From Syntrophobacterales bacterium (lineage in GTDB: Bacteria; Desulfobacterota; Syntrophobacteria; BM002), in contig JAUWKY010000129.1 in assembly GCA_030613915.1 (NCBI GenBank), positions 1 through 6,810 on the forward strand: 6,810 nt of DNA, written 5' to 3'. The notes beneath the pieces are model-generated. The model was not told where the DNA came from, ran no database searches, and saw only the letters and a list, made by a program, of their open reading frames with translations. Positions 1-5,610 of the stretch are shown piece by piece (position 1 is the stretch's first letter; each line of letters starts with the position of its first letter). Position numbers and translations under genes: made by a program.

Positions 1-247
1 CATGGCCATTAGGACCTATGAACGGGGGGTGGAAGATGAGACTCTCGCCTGTGGAACGGGGGCTACAGCGGTGGCTGTGGTTGGAGCTGTCGAGGGCATA
101 GTCGAAGCACCTGTTGATGTTCATACCAGAAGCGGGGAGACTCTTACCATCTATTTTGATGCTGACGGAGAACTTCCAGAAAAGGTATATATGGAAGGAG
201 AGGCCACGGTAATTTACCAGGGCCGGCTCTGGGAAGAGACTGAGTAA
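1..247 (+). CDS. dapF: Diaminopimelate epimerase, C-terminal fragment (5' end outside window)
   Basis: DapF interconverts LL- and meso-diaminopimelate in the cytoplasm, the step before lysine and peptidoglycan precursor synthesis. Only about 81 C-terminal residues are visible; the family is about 270-280 residues long. The frame is open to the left edge, so the ATG at position 2 is probably an internal Met, not the start. The visible fragment has the ERG substrate-binding motif (residues 7-9) and the ACGTGA loop with one of the two catalytic cysteines (Cys17 of the fragment, equivalent to about Cys217 in characterised enzymes). The other catalytic Cys lies upstream of the window. The stop is TAA at 245-247. 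The gene leads into dapA after 136 nt, consistent with a dap cluster. Identification is confident from the motif; completeness cannot be judged. Confidence 0.93.
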   Translation, partial: MAIRTYERGVEDETLACGTGATAVAVVGAVEGIVEAPVDVHTRSGETLTIYFDADGELPEKVYMEGEATVIYQGRLWEETE

Positions 248-383
248 ATTACAGTATTTCAAGGTCAGTTGTCAGCGACTCCAGATACATCTTAAAATTT
301 ACCATTTCAAATTCGATATCTTGAATTGGAAACCGAACGACCACTTTCTAACAACTAGCATACAAATAGAGAAGGAGATTGTC
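248..383. other. dapF-dapA intergenic spacer, no strong signal
   Basis: This 136-nt AT-rich spacer has no convincing terminator, sigma70 promoter or lysine riboswitch that I can see. There are faint remnants of period-7 words (GTCAGTTGTCAGCG at about 271-284), similar in style to the heptamer array before folK. The only functional element I can support is the Shine-Dalgarno sequence at its 3' end. Confidence 0.4.
372..378 (+). promoter_or_regulatory. Ribosome binding site that fixes the dapA start
   Basis: AAGGAGA lies 5 nt before the ATG at 384. It selects that ATG over the upstream in-frame TTG at 321, which would add 21 residues (MNWKPNDHFL...) with no resemblance to DapA and has no comparable Shine-Dalgarno sequence. 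Confidence 0.85.
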
Positions 384-1259
384 ATGTTTACCGGAGTATT
401 GCCCGCCGTTGTCACCCCTTTTAAGAGCGGTGGAGTGGACGAGGAAGGGTTGCGTCAACTGATCGAGTTTCATCTCGAGAATGGAGTCCATGGTATCGTG
501 CCTTGTGGTACCACCGGCGAGTCGGCCACGCTCTCGCACGATGAGCACGAGCGCGTGGTGGAAATAACGGTGGACCAGGTGAACGGCCGGGTTCCAGTCG
601 TAGCCGGGACCGGTTCCAACAACACCGCAGAAGCCGTAAGACTGACCGCTCACGCCAAGAAGATTGGGGCAGACGGGGTGTTGATGATAAGCCCGTACTA
701 CAACAAGCCCACCCAGGAAGGGATATACCAGCACTACAAGAAAGTGGCCGAAGAGGTTGATATTCCCATCATCATTTACAACATCCCTGGGCGAACGGCC
801 AGCAACATCGAGCCGACTACCTTTGCTCGACTTGCAGAGATGAAGAATATCGTCGGGGTCAAAGAGGCCAGCGGCTCCATGAAACAGATCACCGAGATTA
901 TTCGGCTCTGTGGTGATGAGCTCACTGTTGTCTCCGGTGAGGACTTTCTTACCTATCCGCTCATGTCTGTGGGCGGAAAAGGGGTCATTTGTGTTGTGGC
1001 AAACATTGTGCCGCGAGACATGGCTGACCTGTGCAATCTGCTTTTAGCCGGCGATTTTGACCAGGCCCGTGAGCTCTACTATCGTCTTCTTCCATTGTGT
1101 CATTCCATGTTCTATGAGACCAACCCGGCGCCGGTAAAGGCAGCCTTGGCGATGATGGGCAAGATCTCTTCTGCGGAAGTGCGTTTACCTCTGGTTCCAA
1201 TGTCGGAGGCCAATCTGGGCAACCTACGCAAAGACCTCGAGGCCTACGGAGTATTGTAG
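384..1259 (+). CDS. dapA: 4-hydroxy-tetrahydrodipicolinate synthase
   Basis: DapA condenses pyruvate with aspartate semialdehyde, the first committed step to diaminopimelate and lysine, in the cytoplasm. The protein is 291 residues, the normal family length, and starts MFTGVLPAVVTPF. Class I aldolase-type catalytic residues are present: Thr43-Thr44 in GTTGE, Tyr106 in PYYNKP, Tyr132 and Arg137 in YNIPGRT, and the Schiff-base Lys160 in VGVKEASG (E. coli Thr44/45, Tyr107, Tyr133, Arg138, Lys161). Positions that bind feedback-inhibiting lysine in E. coli DapA are also kept: Ala48, His52, His55, Asn79, Glu83 and Tyr105. I infer that the enzyme is lysine-sensitive. The start is supported by a strong RBS. 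A 7-bp hairpin begins at the last base of the stop codon, and dapB follows after 142 nt. Confidence 0.97.
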   Translation: MFTGVLPAVVTPFKSGGVDEEGLRQLIEFHLENGVHGIVPCGTTGESATLSHDEHERVVEITVDQVNGRVPVVAGTGSNNTAEAVRLTAHAKKIGADGVLMISPYYNKPTQEGIYQHYKKVAEEVDIPIIIYNIPGRTASNIEPTTFARLAEMKNIVGVKEASGSMKQITEIIRLCGDELTVVSGEDFLTYPLMSVGGKGVICVVANIVPRDMADLCNLLLAGDFDQARELYYRLLPLCHSMFYETNPAPVKAALAMMGKISSAEVRLPLVPMSEANLGNLRKDLEAYGVL

Positions 1260-1275
1260 TCTGCCTATGGCAGAC
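1259..1275 (+). repeat. Small hairpin immediately after dapA
   Basis: GTCTGCC-TAT-GGCAGAC is a perfect 7-bp stem with a 3-nt loop that begins on the last base of the dapA stop codon. No T-tract follows, so it is not a canonical Rho-independent terminator. It could protect the dapA 3' end or be chance; its function is unknown. Confidence 0.5.
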
Positions 1276-1298
1276 CGCACAGCGTACAGCGGCGAGAT

Positions 1299-1372
1299 GA
1301 CGCGGCGACACGGTGTTAGGGCTGAGACCAGTTCGACATCACCTCGTCTCCGCATCACCGTTTCTCCGCGTC
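1299..1372. repeat. Imperfect inverted repeat in the dapA-dapB spacer
   Basis: The left arm 1299-1315 (GACGCGGCGACACGGTG) matches the reverse complement of the right arm 1356-1372 (CACCGTTTCTCCGCGTC) at 15 of 17 positions, with a 40-nt loop. The loop side also holds CACCTCGTCTCCGCATCACCG (1340-1360), a further relative of the same word. This looks like a dispersed GC-rich mini-repeat present in two opposed copies. No T-tract follows and dapB starts 29 nt downstream, so it is unlikely to be a simple terminator. Confidence 0.6.
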
Positions 1373-1401
1373 CTTCTTCGGAGAGAGGGGGGTAATAACT
1401 A

Positions 1402-2205
1402 ATGATAAAAGCAATAGTCGCGGGAGCAGCGGGAAGAATGGGTGGCCGCATAATTCACACCATTGCGGCCACAGAGGGAATTTCACTTGCCGCCGCTTTT
1501 GAGCGGGCTGACCATCCTTCGGTGGGCTCCGACGTTGGTGAAGTGGTCGGACTGGGGTCAATGGGGATGAAGATTGCACCCGATCTGAATTCAGTTCTTG
1601 AAGCGGGGGATGTGATAGTTGACTTTACTCACCATGAGGCATCTGTGAAACACCTTCGTACAGCGGCGGCGGCAAAGAAACCCATGGTTATCGGCACCAC
1701 CGGCTTCACGGCTGAGGAGATGGAGACCATAGGGGCGTTGGCCGCTGAAATACCGTGTGTTCAGGCGCCCAACATGAGCATGGGCGTAAATCTGATGTTC
1801 AAGGTGGTGGAAGATATGGCCAGGGCCCTGGGTGACGGGTTTGATGTCGAGATCATAGAGGCCCACCATCACCACAAAAAGGATGCTCCGAGCGGAACGG
1901 CGGTTAAGCTCGCCCAGAATTTGGCGGCTGCTTTGGGACGAGAGCTCGAGAAAGTGGGCGTATACGAACGGCACGGAATCATAGGCGAGCGGCGACCGGA
2001 GGAAATCGGCATTCAGACAATTCGCGGTGGTGATATTGTCGGAGAACACACCGTACTTTTTGCTGGAGTGGGTGAACGGCTTGAACTGACGCACAGAGCC
2101 CATAGCCGGGATAATTTCGCCCGCGGTGGGGTGAAAGCGGCGATATGGGTGGTGAACCAAGCCCCTGGTCTCTACGACATGCAGCATGTGCTTGGGATAA
2201 AATAA
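1402..2205 (+). CDS. dapB: 4-hydroxy-tetrahydrodipicolinate reductase
   Basis: DapB reduces the DapA product to tetrahydrodipicolinate with NAD(P)H. The 267-residue length fits the family. The N-terminal Rossmann fold has GAAGRMGG (residues 8-15). Arg35, in the FER segment, aligns with E. coli Arg39, which contacts the NADPH phosphate, so NADPH use is plausible. GTTGFT (98-103) lines the cofactor/substrate site. The active-site motif EAHHHHKKDAPSGTA (153-167) carries the proposed general acid His155 and Lys159, equivalent to E. coli His159 and Lys163. The C-terminal part keeps the family RGGDIVGEHTV segment (208-218). The start ATG is preceded by a purine-rich AGGGGGG (1386-1392), 9 nt away. 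The gene is third in the dapF-dapA-dapB series; lysine or aminotransferase genes may lie outside the window. Confidence 0.97.
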   Translation: MIKAIVAGAAGRMGGRIIHTIAATEGISLAAAFERADHPSVGSDVGEVVGLGSMGMKIAPDLNSVLEAGDVIVDFTHHEASVKHLRTAAAAKKPMVIGTTGFTAEEMETIGALAAEIPCVQAPNMSMGVNLMFKVVEDMARALGDGFDVEIIEAHHHHKKDAPSGTAVKLAQNLAAALGRELEKVGVYERHGIIGERRPEEIGIQTIRGGDIVGEHTVLFAGVGERLELTHRAHSRDNFARGGVKAAIWVVNQAPGLYDMQHVLGIK

Positions 2206-2240
2206 GAGCCATTAAGCAGTCAGCGTTCAGGACGGATGAA

Positions 2241-2307
2241 GGTTTCAGGTTTCAGTGTTCAGGTTTCAGCTTTTTTTCTCTTCCCTGACACCTGACACCT
2301 GACACCT
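2241..2307. repeat. Opposed heptamer arrays before folK
   Basis: The left block 2241-2268 is four 7-nt units (GGTTTCA, GGTTTCA, GTGTTCA, GGTTTCA). The right block 2284-2307 is three CCTGACA units plus CCT, whose reverse complement is GGTGTCA. The blocks are therefore near-complementary, with about one mismatch per heptamer, and could fold into a hairpin around the T-rich spacer TTTTTTTCTCTT (2271-2282). The array ends 7 nt before the folK ATG and occupies the place where a Shine-Dalgarno would normally be. Confidence 0.8.
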
Positions 2308-2314
2308 AATAAAT

Positions 2315-2812
2315 ATGAAAACACACCACGCTTACATTGGCTTAGGTTCAAATCTTGGAAATCGATTGGAAAGTTGCCGGAATGCCGTTGAAGCTCTGGC
2401 GGTTCTGCCCACGTGCACTGTGCTTCAAACCTCGTCATTCTATGAGACTACCCCGGTGGGCCTGGTGGAACAAGCTGCCTTTATTAACGGAGTTGTCTTA
2501 CTGGAGACAGCAAAAGATGCCCATTGGCTCTTACGCCAGATGCTGGCAATCGAGAACACCTTTGGGAGAATTCGCACGCTCAAATGGGGACCGCGATCCA
2601 TTGACCTTGACCTGTTGATTTTTGACGACTTGATAATCGATTTGCCGGACCTGTCGGTTCCCCATCCTCTCCTCCATGAGCGGCGCTTTGTCTTGGAACC
2701 CCTCAACGAAATTGCACCTGACCTCCGCCATCCTTGCCTGGAAAAAACCGTTGCCGAACTCCTGGATGATCTGGAAGACGGCCATCAGCGGGTGGAGGTC
2801 GTTGTTAGCTGA
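2315..2812 (+). CDS. folK: 2-amino-4-hydroxy-6-hydroxymethyldihydropteridine pyrophosphokinase
   Basis: FolK (HPPK) transfers pyrophosphate from ATP to 6-hydroxymethyl-7,8-dihydropterin in folate synthesis, in the cytoplasm. The 165-residue protein matches monofunctional HPPK. It has YIGLGSNLGNR (residues 7-17), SSFYETTPVG (40-49) and the full HPPK signature KWGPRSIDLDLL (90-101), in which Asp97 and Asp99 are the expected magnesium ligands (E. coli Asp95 and Asp97). PHPLLHERRFVLEPL (116-130) is the conserved C-terminal substrate/ATP loop. The ATG at 2315 is the natural start for the IGLGSN N-terminus, but there is no recognisable Shine-Dalgarno because the heptamer array ends 7 nt before it. 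The stop TGA shares its A with the ATG of the next gene (TGATG), which suggests translational coupling. Confidence 0.95.
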   Translation: MKTHHAYIGLGSNLGNRLESCRNAVEALAVLPTCTVLQTSSFYETTPVGLVEQAAFINGVVLLETAKDAHWLLRQMLAIENTFGRIRTLKWGPRSIDLDLLIFDDLIIDLPDLSVPHPLLHERRFVLEPLNEIAPDLRHPCLEKTVAELLDDLEDGHQRVEVVVS

Positions 2813-3075
2813 TGATACGTCTTGCTATCATCGTTTTTCTTGTCATTGTGGTTTACAAGCTACTGGGTGGTTTGATAAAAGGTGTGAGTGTTTCCAGCAG
2901 GCCGGAGGTACCTGCGAACAAGAGTACGGCGGAGTTGGTCCAAGACCCTCAGTGCGGCGCCTACATTCTCCCAGCCCAGGGAGTGGACGGTCGATTAGCA
3001 GGCAAGACCTACCATTTCTGCAGTGAGAGCTGTAGGGATCAATTCCTTCTGGAACACTCAGACAACGTCGATTAA
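2812..3075 (+). CDS. Small membrane-anchored YHS/TRASH-like cysteine protein
   Basis: This 87-residue protein has no firm function. Residues 1-23 form one hydrophobic segment (MIRLAIIVFLVIVVYKLLGG), probably an uncleaved anchor or signal-anchor. A polar linker follows, then a compact domain: DPQCGAYI (45-52), GKTYHFCSESC (64-74) and RDQFL. Cys48, Cys70 and Cys74 match the layout of YHS/TRASH-like metal-binding domains (D-P-x-C-G ... Y-x-F-C-S-x-x-C), so metal binding is an inference from the family. If Cys48 is the first ligand, a fourth could be His68, which I cannot confirm. The start overlaps the folK stop by one base, so translation is probably coupled to folK. Membership of the PP0621-like group of short anchored proteins is possible. 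Confidence 0.75.
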   Translation: MIRLAIIVFLVIVVYKLLGGLIKGVSVSSRPEVPANKSTAELVQDPQCGAYILPAQGVDGRLAGKTYHFCSESCRDQFLLEHSDNVD

Positions 3076-3324
3076 GAGATTACTCAAGCTTGCAAGCAGA
3101 TGCACTGATCTAAATTGGCGAGTGAAGGATCCCACACCAGGCATCGCACATCGATCTTACAGGGGAATAATACTTGCATTGGAAGATATTGGCCTCGTAC
3201 GCGGTAACTCTTCAGCAAGCCAGGAATCAGGGGGCTGGTCCAGTGCAATAAGAGGGATATTGGCGTATTTTCCCGGTCTTCACTTGGACCTGGGCAACCG
3301 TAATGCTGGAAGAGGAGGTTGTGA
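3076..3324. other. 249-nt spacer before the transaldolase gene
   Basis: I find no recognisable protein, RNA gene or period-7/8 array here. An overlapping + frame (3023-3328) reads through but resembles nothing I know. Minor points are a perfect 10-nt palindrome GCTTGCAAGC (3088-3097) and an isolated -10-like AATAAT (3166-3171) without a matching -35. A promoter for the next two genes could be here, but I cannot place it. Confidence 0.4.
3313..3319 (+). promoter_or_regulatory. Strong ribosome binding site for the transaldolase gene
   Basis: AGGAGGT, a near-perfect anti-16S match, lies 5 nt before the ATG at 3325. It is the strongest Shine-Dalgarno in the window and fixes this start. Confidence 0.85.
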
Positions 3325-3984
3325 ATGAAGTTTTTCATTGACACTGCTAATCTTGATGAGATTAGGGAGGCCAAAGAACTGGGTATGATCGATGGAGTGA
3401 CGACCAACCCCTCGCTGGTGGCCAAGGAAGGCTGCCAGAATAGAGAAGACTTCAAGAAACTTATCCATGAGATTTGTGAAGTTGTCCAGGGGCCCGTGAG
3501 CGCTGAGGTAGTGAGCATCGATGCAGATGGCATGGTGAAGGAGGCCAGGGAACTTGCTAAAATTCATGAACACGTGGTGGTGAAAATTCCAATGATCACC
3601 GAGGGGCTCAAAGCGACACTTCAGTTGACCGCAGAGTCCATCAAAACCAATGTCACTCTGGTTTTTTCCCCTCTGCAGGCTCTGCTAGCAGCCAAGGCGG
3701 GCGCTACGTATGTGAGCCCTTTCATTGGCCGGTTGGATGATATCTCCCATACCGGGATGGAGCTGGTAGCTCAGATTCTCGAAATCTACCAGAACTACAT
3801 ATTCGAGACCGAGGTCCTGGTGGCCAGCATCAGGAATCCTCTACACGTGCTTGAGGCGGCCCAGATGGGGGCCGATGTGGCCACCATCCCATTTAAGGTG
3901 ATTGGACAGCTTGCAAAGCATCCACTCACCGACATTGGTATGAAGCAATTTTTGGACGACTGGAAACGGGTGGAATCCACCTGA
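3325..3984 (+). CDS. tal: Transaldolase, TalC/FSA-type small subfamily
   Basis: This 219-residue class I aldolase belongs to the short transaldolase/fructose-6-phosphate aldolase family, cytoplasmic and normally decameric. Transaldolase moves a dihydroxyacetone unit between sugar phosphates in the non-oxidative pentose phosphate pathway. The sequence shows [13 protein letters not shown] (1-13), [13 protein letters not shown] (24-36), the Schiff-base Lys87 in [33 protein letters not shown] (spanning 108-133) and KHPLTDIG (198-205). Glu61 (SAEVVS) and Phe133 (SPFIGRLDD) sit where E. coli FsaA has Gln59 and Tyr131. Glu and Phe are the transaldolase-type residues, so I favour transaldolase over aldolase activity. 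Databases may label it fsa. The transglycosylase gene starts 38 nt downstream, probably in the same transcript. Confidence 0.94.
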   Translation: MKFFIDTANLDEIREAKELGMIDGVTTNPSLVAKEGCQNREDFKKLIHEICEVVQGPVSAEVVSIDADGMVKEARELAKIHEHVVVKIPMITEGLKATLQLTAESIKTNVTLVFSPLQALLAAKAGATYVSPFIGRLDDISHTGMELVAQILEIYQNYIFETEVLVASIRNPLHVLEAAQMGADVATIPFKVIGQLAKHPLTDIGMKQFLDDWKRVEST

Positions 3985-4022
3985 TCAAGAGCTGATGGTC
4001 TTAGCAGCGGACAGACGGATCG

Positions 4023-4634
4023 ATGGCAAACTACATGGATTGGCTGTTTAGAAGGGCTTGGTTACCATGGCTTCTGCTGCTGGTGTTGCTCGGTGCAATT
4101 GCCAAGCCGGCTCTGGCAGATATCTACCGGTATGTGGATGAAGATGGAGTAATTCACTTCTCCAACGTCCCAACGCACTACCGATTTCGTCTTTACATTA
4201 GCGAGACCAATTTAGACTACAAAGCCTACTTCGATCGTTATGACAGGATCATAATCCGGGCCGCTCGCAAGCACGGCGTGGACAACACCCTGGTAAAAGC
4301 GGTGATTAGGGCTGAGTCTGACTTTGATAAACATGCGGTTTCAAGAAAGGGAGCCCAGGGATTGATGCAGCTGATGCCTGAGACTGCCAAGGATCTGGCG
4401 GTCAAGGACTCTTTTGATCCAGATGAAAATATCAACGCAGGTGTGCGGTACTTGAAGAGGCAGTTGAACAACTTTCAGAACAATGTGCCGTTGGCTCTGG
4501 CAGCGTATAATGCCGGCGAGAACACCGTGCGCAGATACGGAAGGATTCCACCCTATAAGGAGACCCGAACATTTGTCGATCGGGTTCTACGGTACTGGGA
4601 CGAGTTCAGCCTTAATCAGCAGAAAAAACCCTAA
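4023..4634 (+). CDS. Secreted SLT-type lytic transglycosylase with DUF4124-like N-terminal segment
   Basis: Predicted periplasmic enzyme that cleaves the MurNAc-GlcNAc bond of peptidoglycan with formation of 1,6-anhydro-MurNAc. Of its 203 residues, about 1-32 are a signal peptide (RR near 10-11, hydrophobic core WLPWLLLLVLLGAIA, likely cleavage after PALA). Residues 33-52 (DIYRYVDEDGVIHFSNVPTH) resemble the DUF4124 module often fused to such enzymes. The SLT domain spans about 72-192: the expected catalytic Glu98 in IRAESDFD, then GAQGLMQLMPETA (110-122), NINAGVRYL (137-144) and the ALAAYNAGENTV motif (158-169). The start ATG has only a weak Shine-Dalgarno; the in-frame ATG at 4035 is an alternative that keeps the signal peptide. 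The stop TAA lies inside the left arm of the 99-nt inverted repeat. Confidence 0.92.
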   Translation: MANYMDWLFRRAWLPWLLLLVLLGAIAKPALADIYRYVDEDGVIHFSNVPTHYRFRLYISETNLDYKAYFDRYDRIIIRAARKHGVDNTLVKAVIRAESDFDKHAVSRKGAQGLMQLMPETAKDLAVKDSFDPDENINAGVRYLKRQLNNFQNNVPLALAAYNAGENTVRRYGRIPPYKETRTFVDRVLRYWDEFSLNQQKKP

Positions 4635-4726
4635 TGTTGCATACCCACGCCGAGGAAAAACGCGTCAGAGTGCGCTATCACGCGAGCGCAGCGATTTTTA
4701 CCGGTTTGGGTATGCAACATTAGGGT
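4628..4726. repeat. 99-nt inverted-repeat element with 20-bp perfect arms
   Basis: The left arm 4628-4647 (ACCCTAATGTTGCATACCCA) is the exact reverse complement of the right arm 4707-4726. Inside are a second imperfect stem (GGAAAAACGC at 4654-4663 against GCGATTTTTACC at 4691-4702, with two bulges) and a 6-bp inner hairpin, TGCGCT (4671-4676) with AGCGCA (4685-4690). The whole can fold as one long hairpin or cruciform. The left arm contains the transglycosylase stop codon, and the right arm ends 5 nt before the pgsA -35 box. No T-tract follows the right arm. A non-autonomous mobile palindromic unit is my best guess. Confidence 0.85.
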
Positions 4727-4731
4727 AGACC

Positions 4732-4761
4732 CTGACACTTATCCGGGCTAGATGTTATACT
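4732..4761 (+). promoter_or_regulatory. Predicted sigma70-type promoter for pgsA
   Basis: The -35 box CTGACA (4732-4737) and -10 box TATACT (4756-4761) each match the consensus at 5 of 6 positions, with an 18-nt spacer. TG at 4753-4754 gives an extended -10 (TGTTATACT). Transcription would start near 4768, leaving a leader of about 59 nt before the pgsA ATG. The promoter follows the long inverted repeat directly, so pgsA is probably transcribed separately from the transglycosylase gene. Confidence 0.7.
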
Positions 4762-4826
4762 CCAATAACTGGGCTATGTTGTCAGGCGCGCCCACAGTAG
4801 CGCCATAGCGGAATACGGATGAAAAC

Positions 4827-5423
4827 ATGACTGACAAAGGAAAAAAAACCATCTTTAATCTCCCGAATACCTTGAGTTTTTTCAGGATCGGGTGTATCCC
4901 TCTGCTCGTGGTCTTCTTGTTCTTTCCTCACAAAACTACCAGCTTCTTGGCAGCTCTGGTTTTTGCCCTGGCCTCTATTTCTGATCTCCTGGACGGATTT
5001 CTTGCACGGCGCCACCAGTTGGTCACAACGTTTGGTAAGTTCCTTGATCCCTTGGCCGACAAGCTGCTAGTGTCTGCGGCCCTGATCATGCTGATTCCTC
5101 TCGATCGGGTACCGGCGTGGATGGTGCTAGTGATCATTGGGAGGGAGCTGGCAATCATGGGATTGCGCTCCGTAGCTGGCTTAGAAGGCAAGGTGATTAC
5201 TGCCGACCATCTTGGTAAACAGAAGATGGTTTTGCAGACAGTGGCGATTCTCGGTTTACTGCTGCACTACGACTACTACGGTGTCAATTTCCACGCGGTT
5301 GGTATGTTTTTCTTGTGGCTGGCTGTCATCATAACACTCTGGTCGGGATTCAATTATTTTCGCAACTTCTGGCACGTCCTCGAAGAGAACGACTCCGATT
5401 CAGCTGGCAGCCAGGGTAATTAG
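4827..5423 (+). CDS. pgsA: CDP-diacylglycerol--glycerol-3-phosphate 3-phosphatidyltransferase
   Basis: PgsA makes phosphatidylglycerol phosphate from CDP-diacylglycerol and glycerol 3-phosphate at the inner membrane, the committed step to phosphatidylglycerol and cardiolipin. Its 198 residues include the complete CDP-alcohol phosphatidyltransferase signature between 53 and 78: Asp53, Asp56-Gly57, Ala60-Arg61, Gly70, Asp74 and Asp78 (D-x2-D-G-x2-A-R-x8-G-x3-D-x3-D). The N-terminus NLPNTLSFFRI (11-21) is typical of PgsA. Several hydrophobic segments follow (about 23-33, 40-52, 80-91, 98-112, 134-147, 157-172). The ATG at 4827 lacks a strong Shine-Dalgarno and overlaps the stop of a 3-codon upstream ORF (4819-4830). 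The last codons (GGT AAT TAG) run into the first unit of the octamer array, so the stop is repeat-derived. Confidence 0.95.
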   Translation: MTDKGKKTIFNLPNTLSFFRIGCIPLLVVFLFFPHKTTSFLAALVFALASISDLLDGFLARRHQLVTTFGKFLDPLADKLLVSAALIMLIPLDRVPAWMVLVIIGRELAIMGLRSVAGLEGKVITADHLGKQKMVLQTVAILGLLLHYDYYGVNFHAVGMFFLWLAVIITLWSGFNYFRNFWHVLEENDSDSAGSQGN

Positions 5424-5489
5424 AGAATTAGGGAATTAGAAAACTAGAGAATTAGAAAATTGGGTAATTAGAGAATTAGTAAAATGACT
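5418..5489 (+). repeat. Octamer array A, left part (AATTAGNN type, about 9 units)
   Basis: Consecutive 8-nt words from 5418: TAATTAGA, GAATTAGG, GAATTAGA, AAACTAGA, GAATTAGA, AAATTGGG, TAATTAGA, GAATTAGT, AAAATGAC. The first unit contains the pgsA stop codon. The reverse complement is the CTAATTNN word found in the right part of the same locus. Because the period is not a multiple of three, TAG or TAA appears in every frame within a few units. Confidence 0.88.
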
Positions 5490-5498
5490 GAATTATTC

Positions 5499-5601
5499 AC
5501 TGCTTACTGCCTACTGTCTGCTCTGAGCCTGCATGCTCTGAGCTTGTCGAAGGGGTCGAAGGGCTCACTGCTTACCGTTGACCATTTACCGTTTACGAAT
5601 T
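5499..5601. repeat. Heptamer blocks around a central palindromic unit in array A
   Basis: Three heptamers, ACTGCTT, ACTGCCT and ACTGTCT, fill 5499-5519. Five more, ACTGCTT, ACCGTTG, ACCATTT, ACCGTTT and ACGAATT, fill 5567-5601. Between them is CTGAGCTTGTCGAAGGGG (5538-5555), preceded by the hairpin-prone GAGCCTGCATGCTC (5525-5538) and followed by a partial copy, GTCGAAGGGCTC (5555-5566). The 11-mer TCACTGCTTAC occurs at 5497-5507 and again at 5565-5575. I recall TGAGCTTGTCGAAGG-like words as dispersed repeats in several bacterial genomes; this is unverified. Confidence 0.7.
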
Positions 5602-5610
5602 TCCAGTTGC

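Noticed and set aside
321..383. TTG start adding 21 residues to DapA
   Set aside because: There is no Shine-Dalgarno at that site and the extension is unlike the family. AAGGAGA precedes the ATG at 384, which gives the canonical MFTG N-terminus.
248..383. Lysine riboswitch upstream of dapA
   Set aside because: The spacer is too short and lacks the multi-helix conserved core expected for that class.
1591..2187. 198-codon antisense frame within dapB
   Set aside because: It mirrors dapB codon structure on the opposite strand, has no recognisable domain, and dapB itself is unambiguous.
3166..3171. AATAAT as the -10 box for tal
   Set aside because: No acceptable -35 sequence lies 16-18 nt upstream, so a promoter call would rest on six AT-rich bases.
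3023..3328. 101-codon + strand frame between the YHS-like gene and tal
   Set aside because: It overlaps the end of the previous gene, resembles no known family, and has no ribosome binding site. It is probably a chance open frame.
4628..4726. Long inverted repeat as a Rho-independent terminator
   Set aside because: No T-tract follows the right arm and the loop is long and itself structured. Termination is possible but not supported by the usual signature.
4786..4793. GGCGCGCC palindrome in the pgsA leader as an operator
   Set aside because: It is a single 8-nt palindrome with no second copy or known binding family; chance is sufficient.
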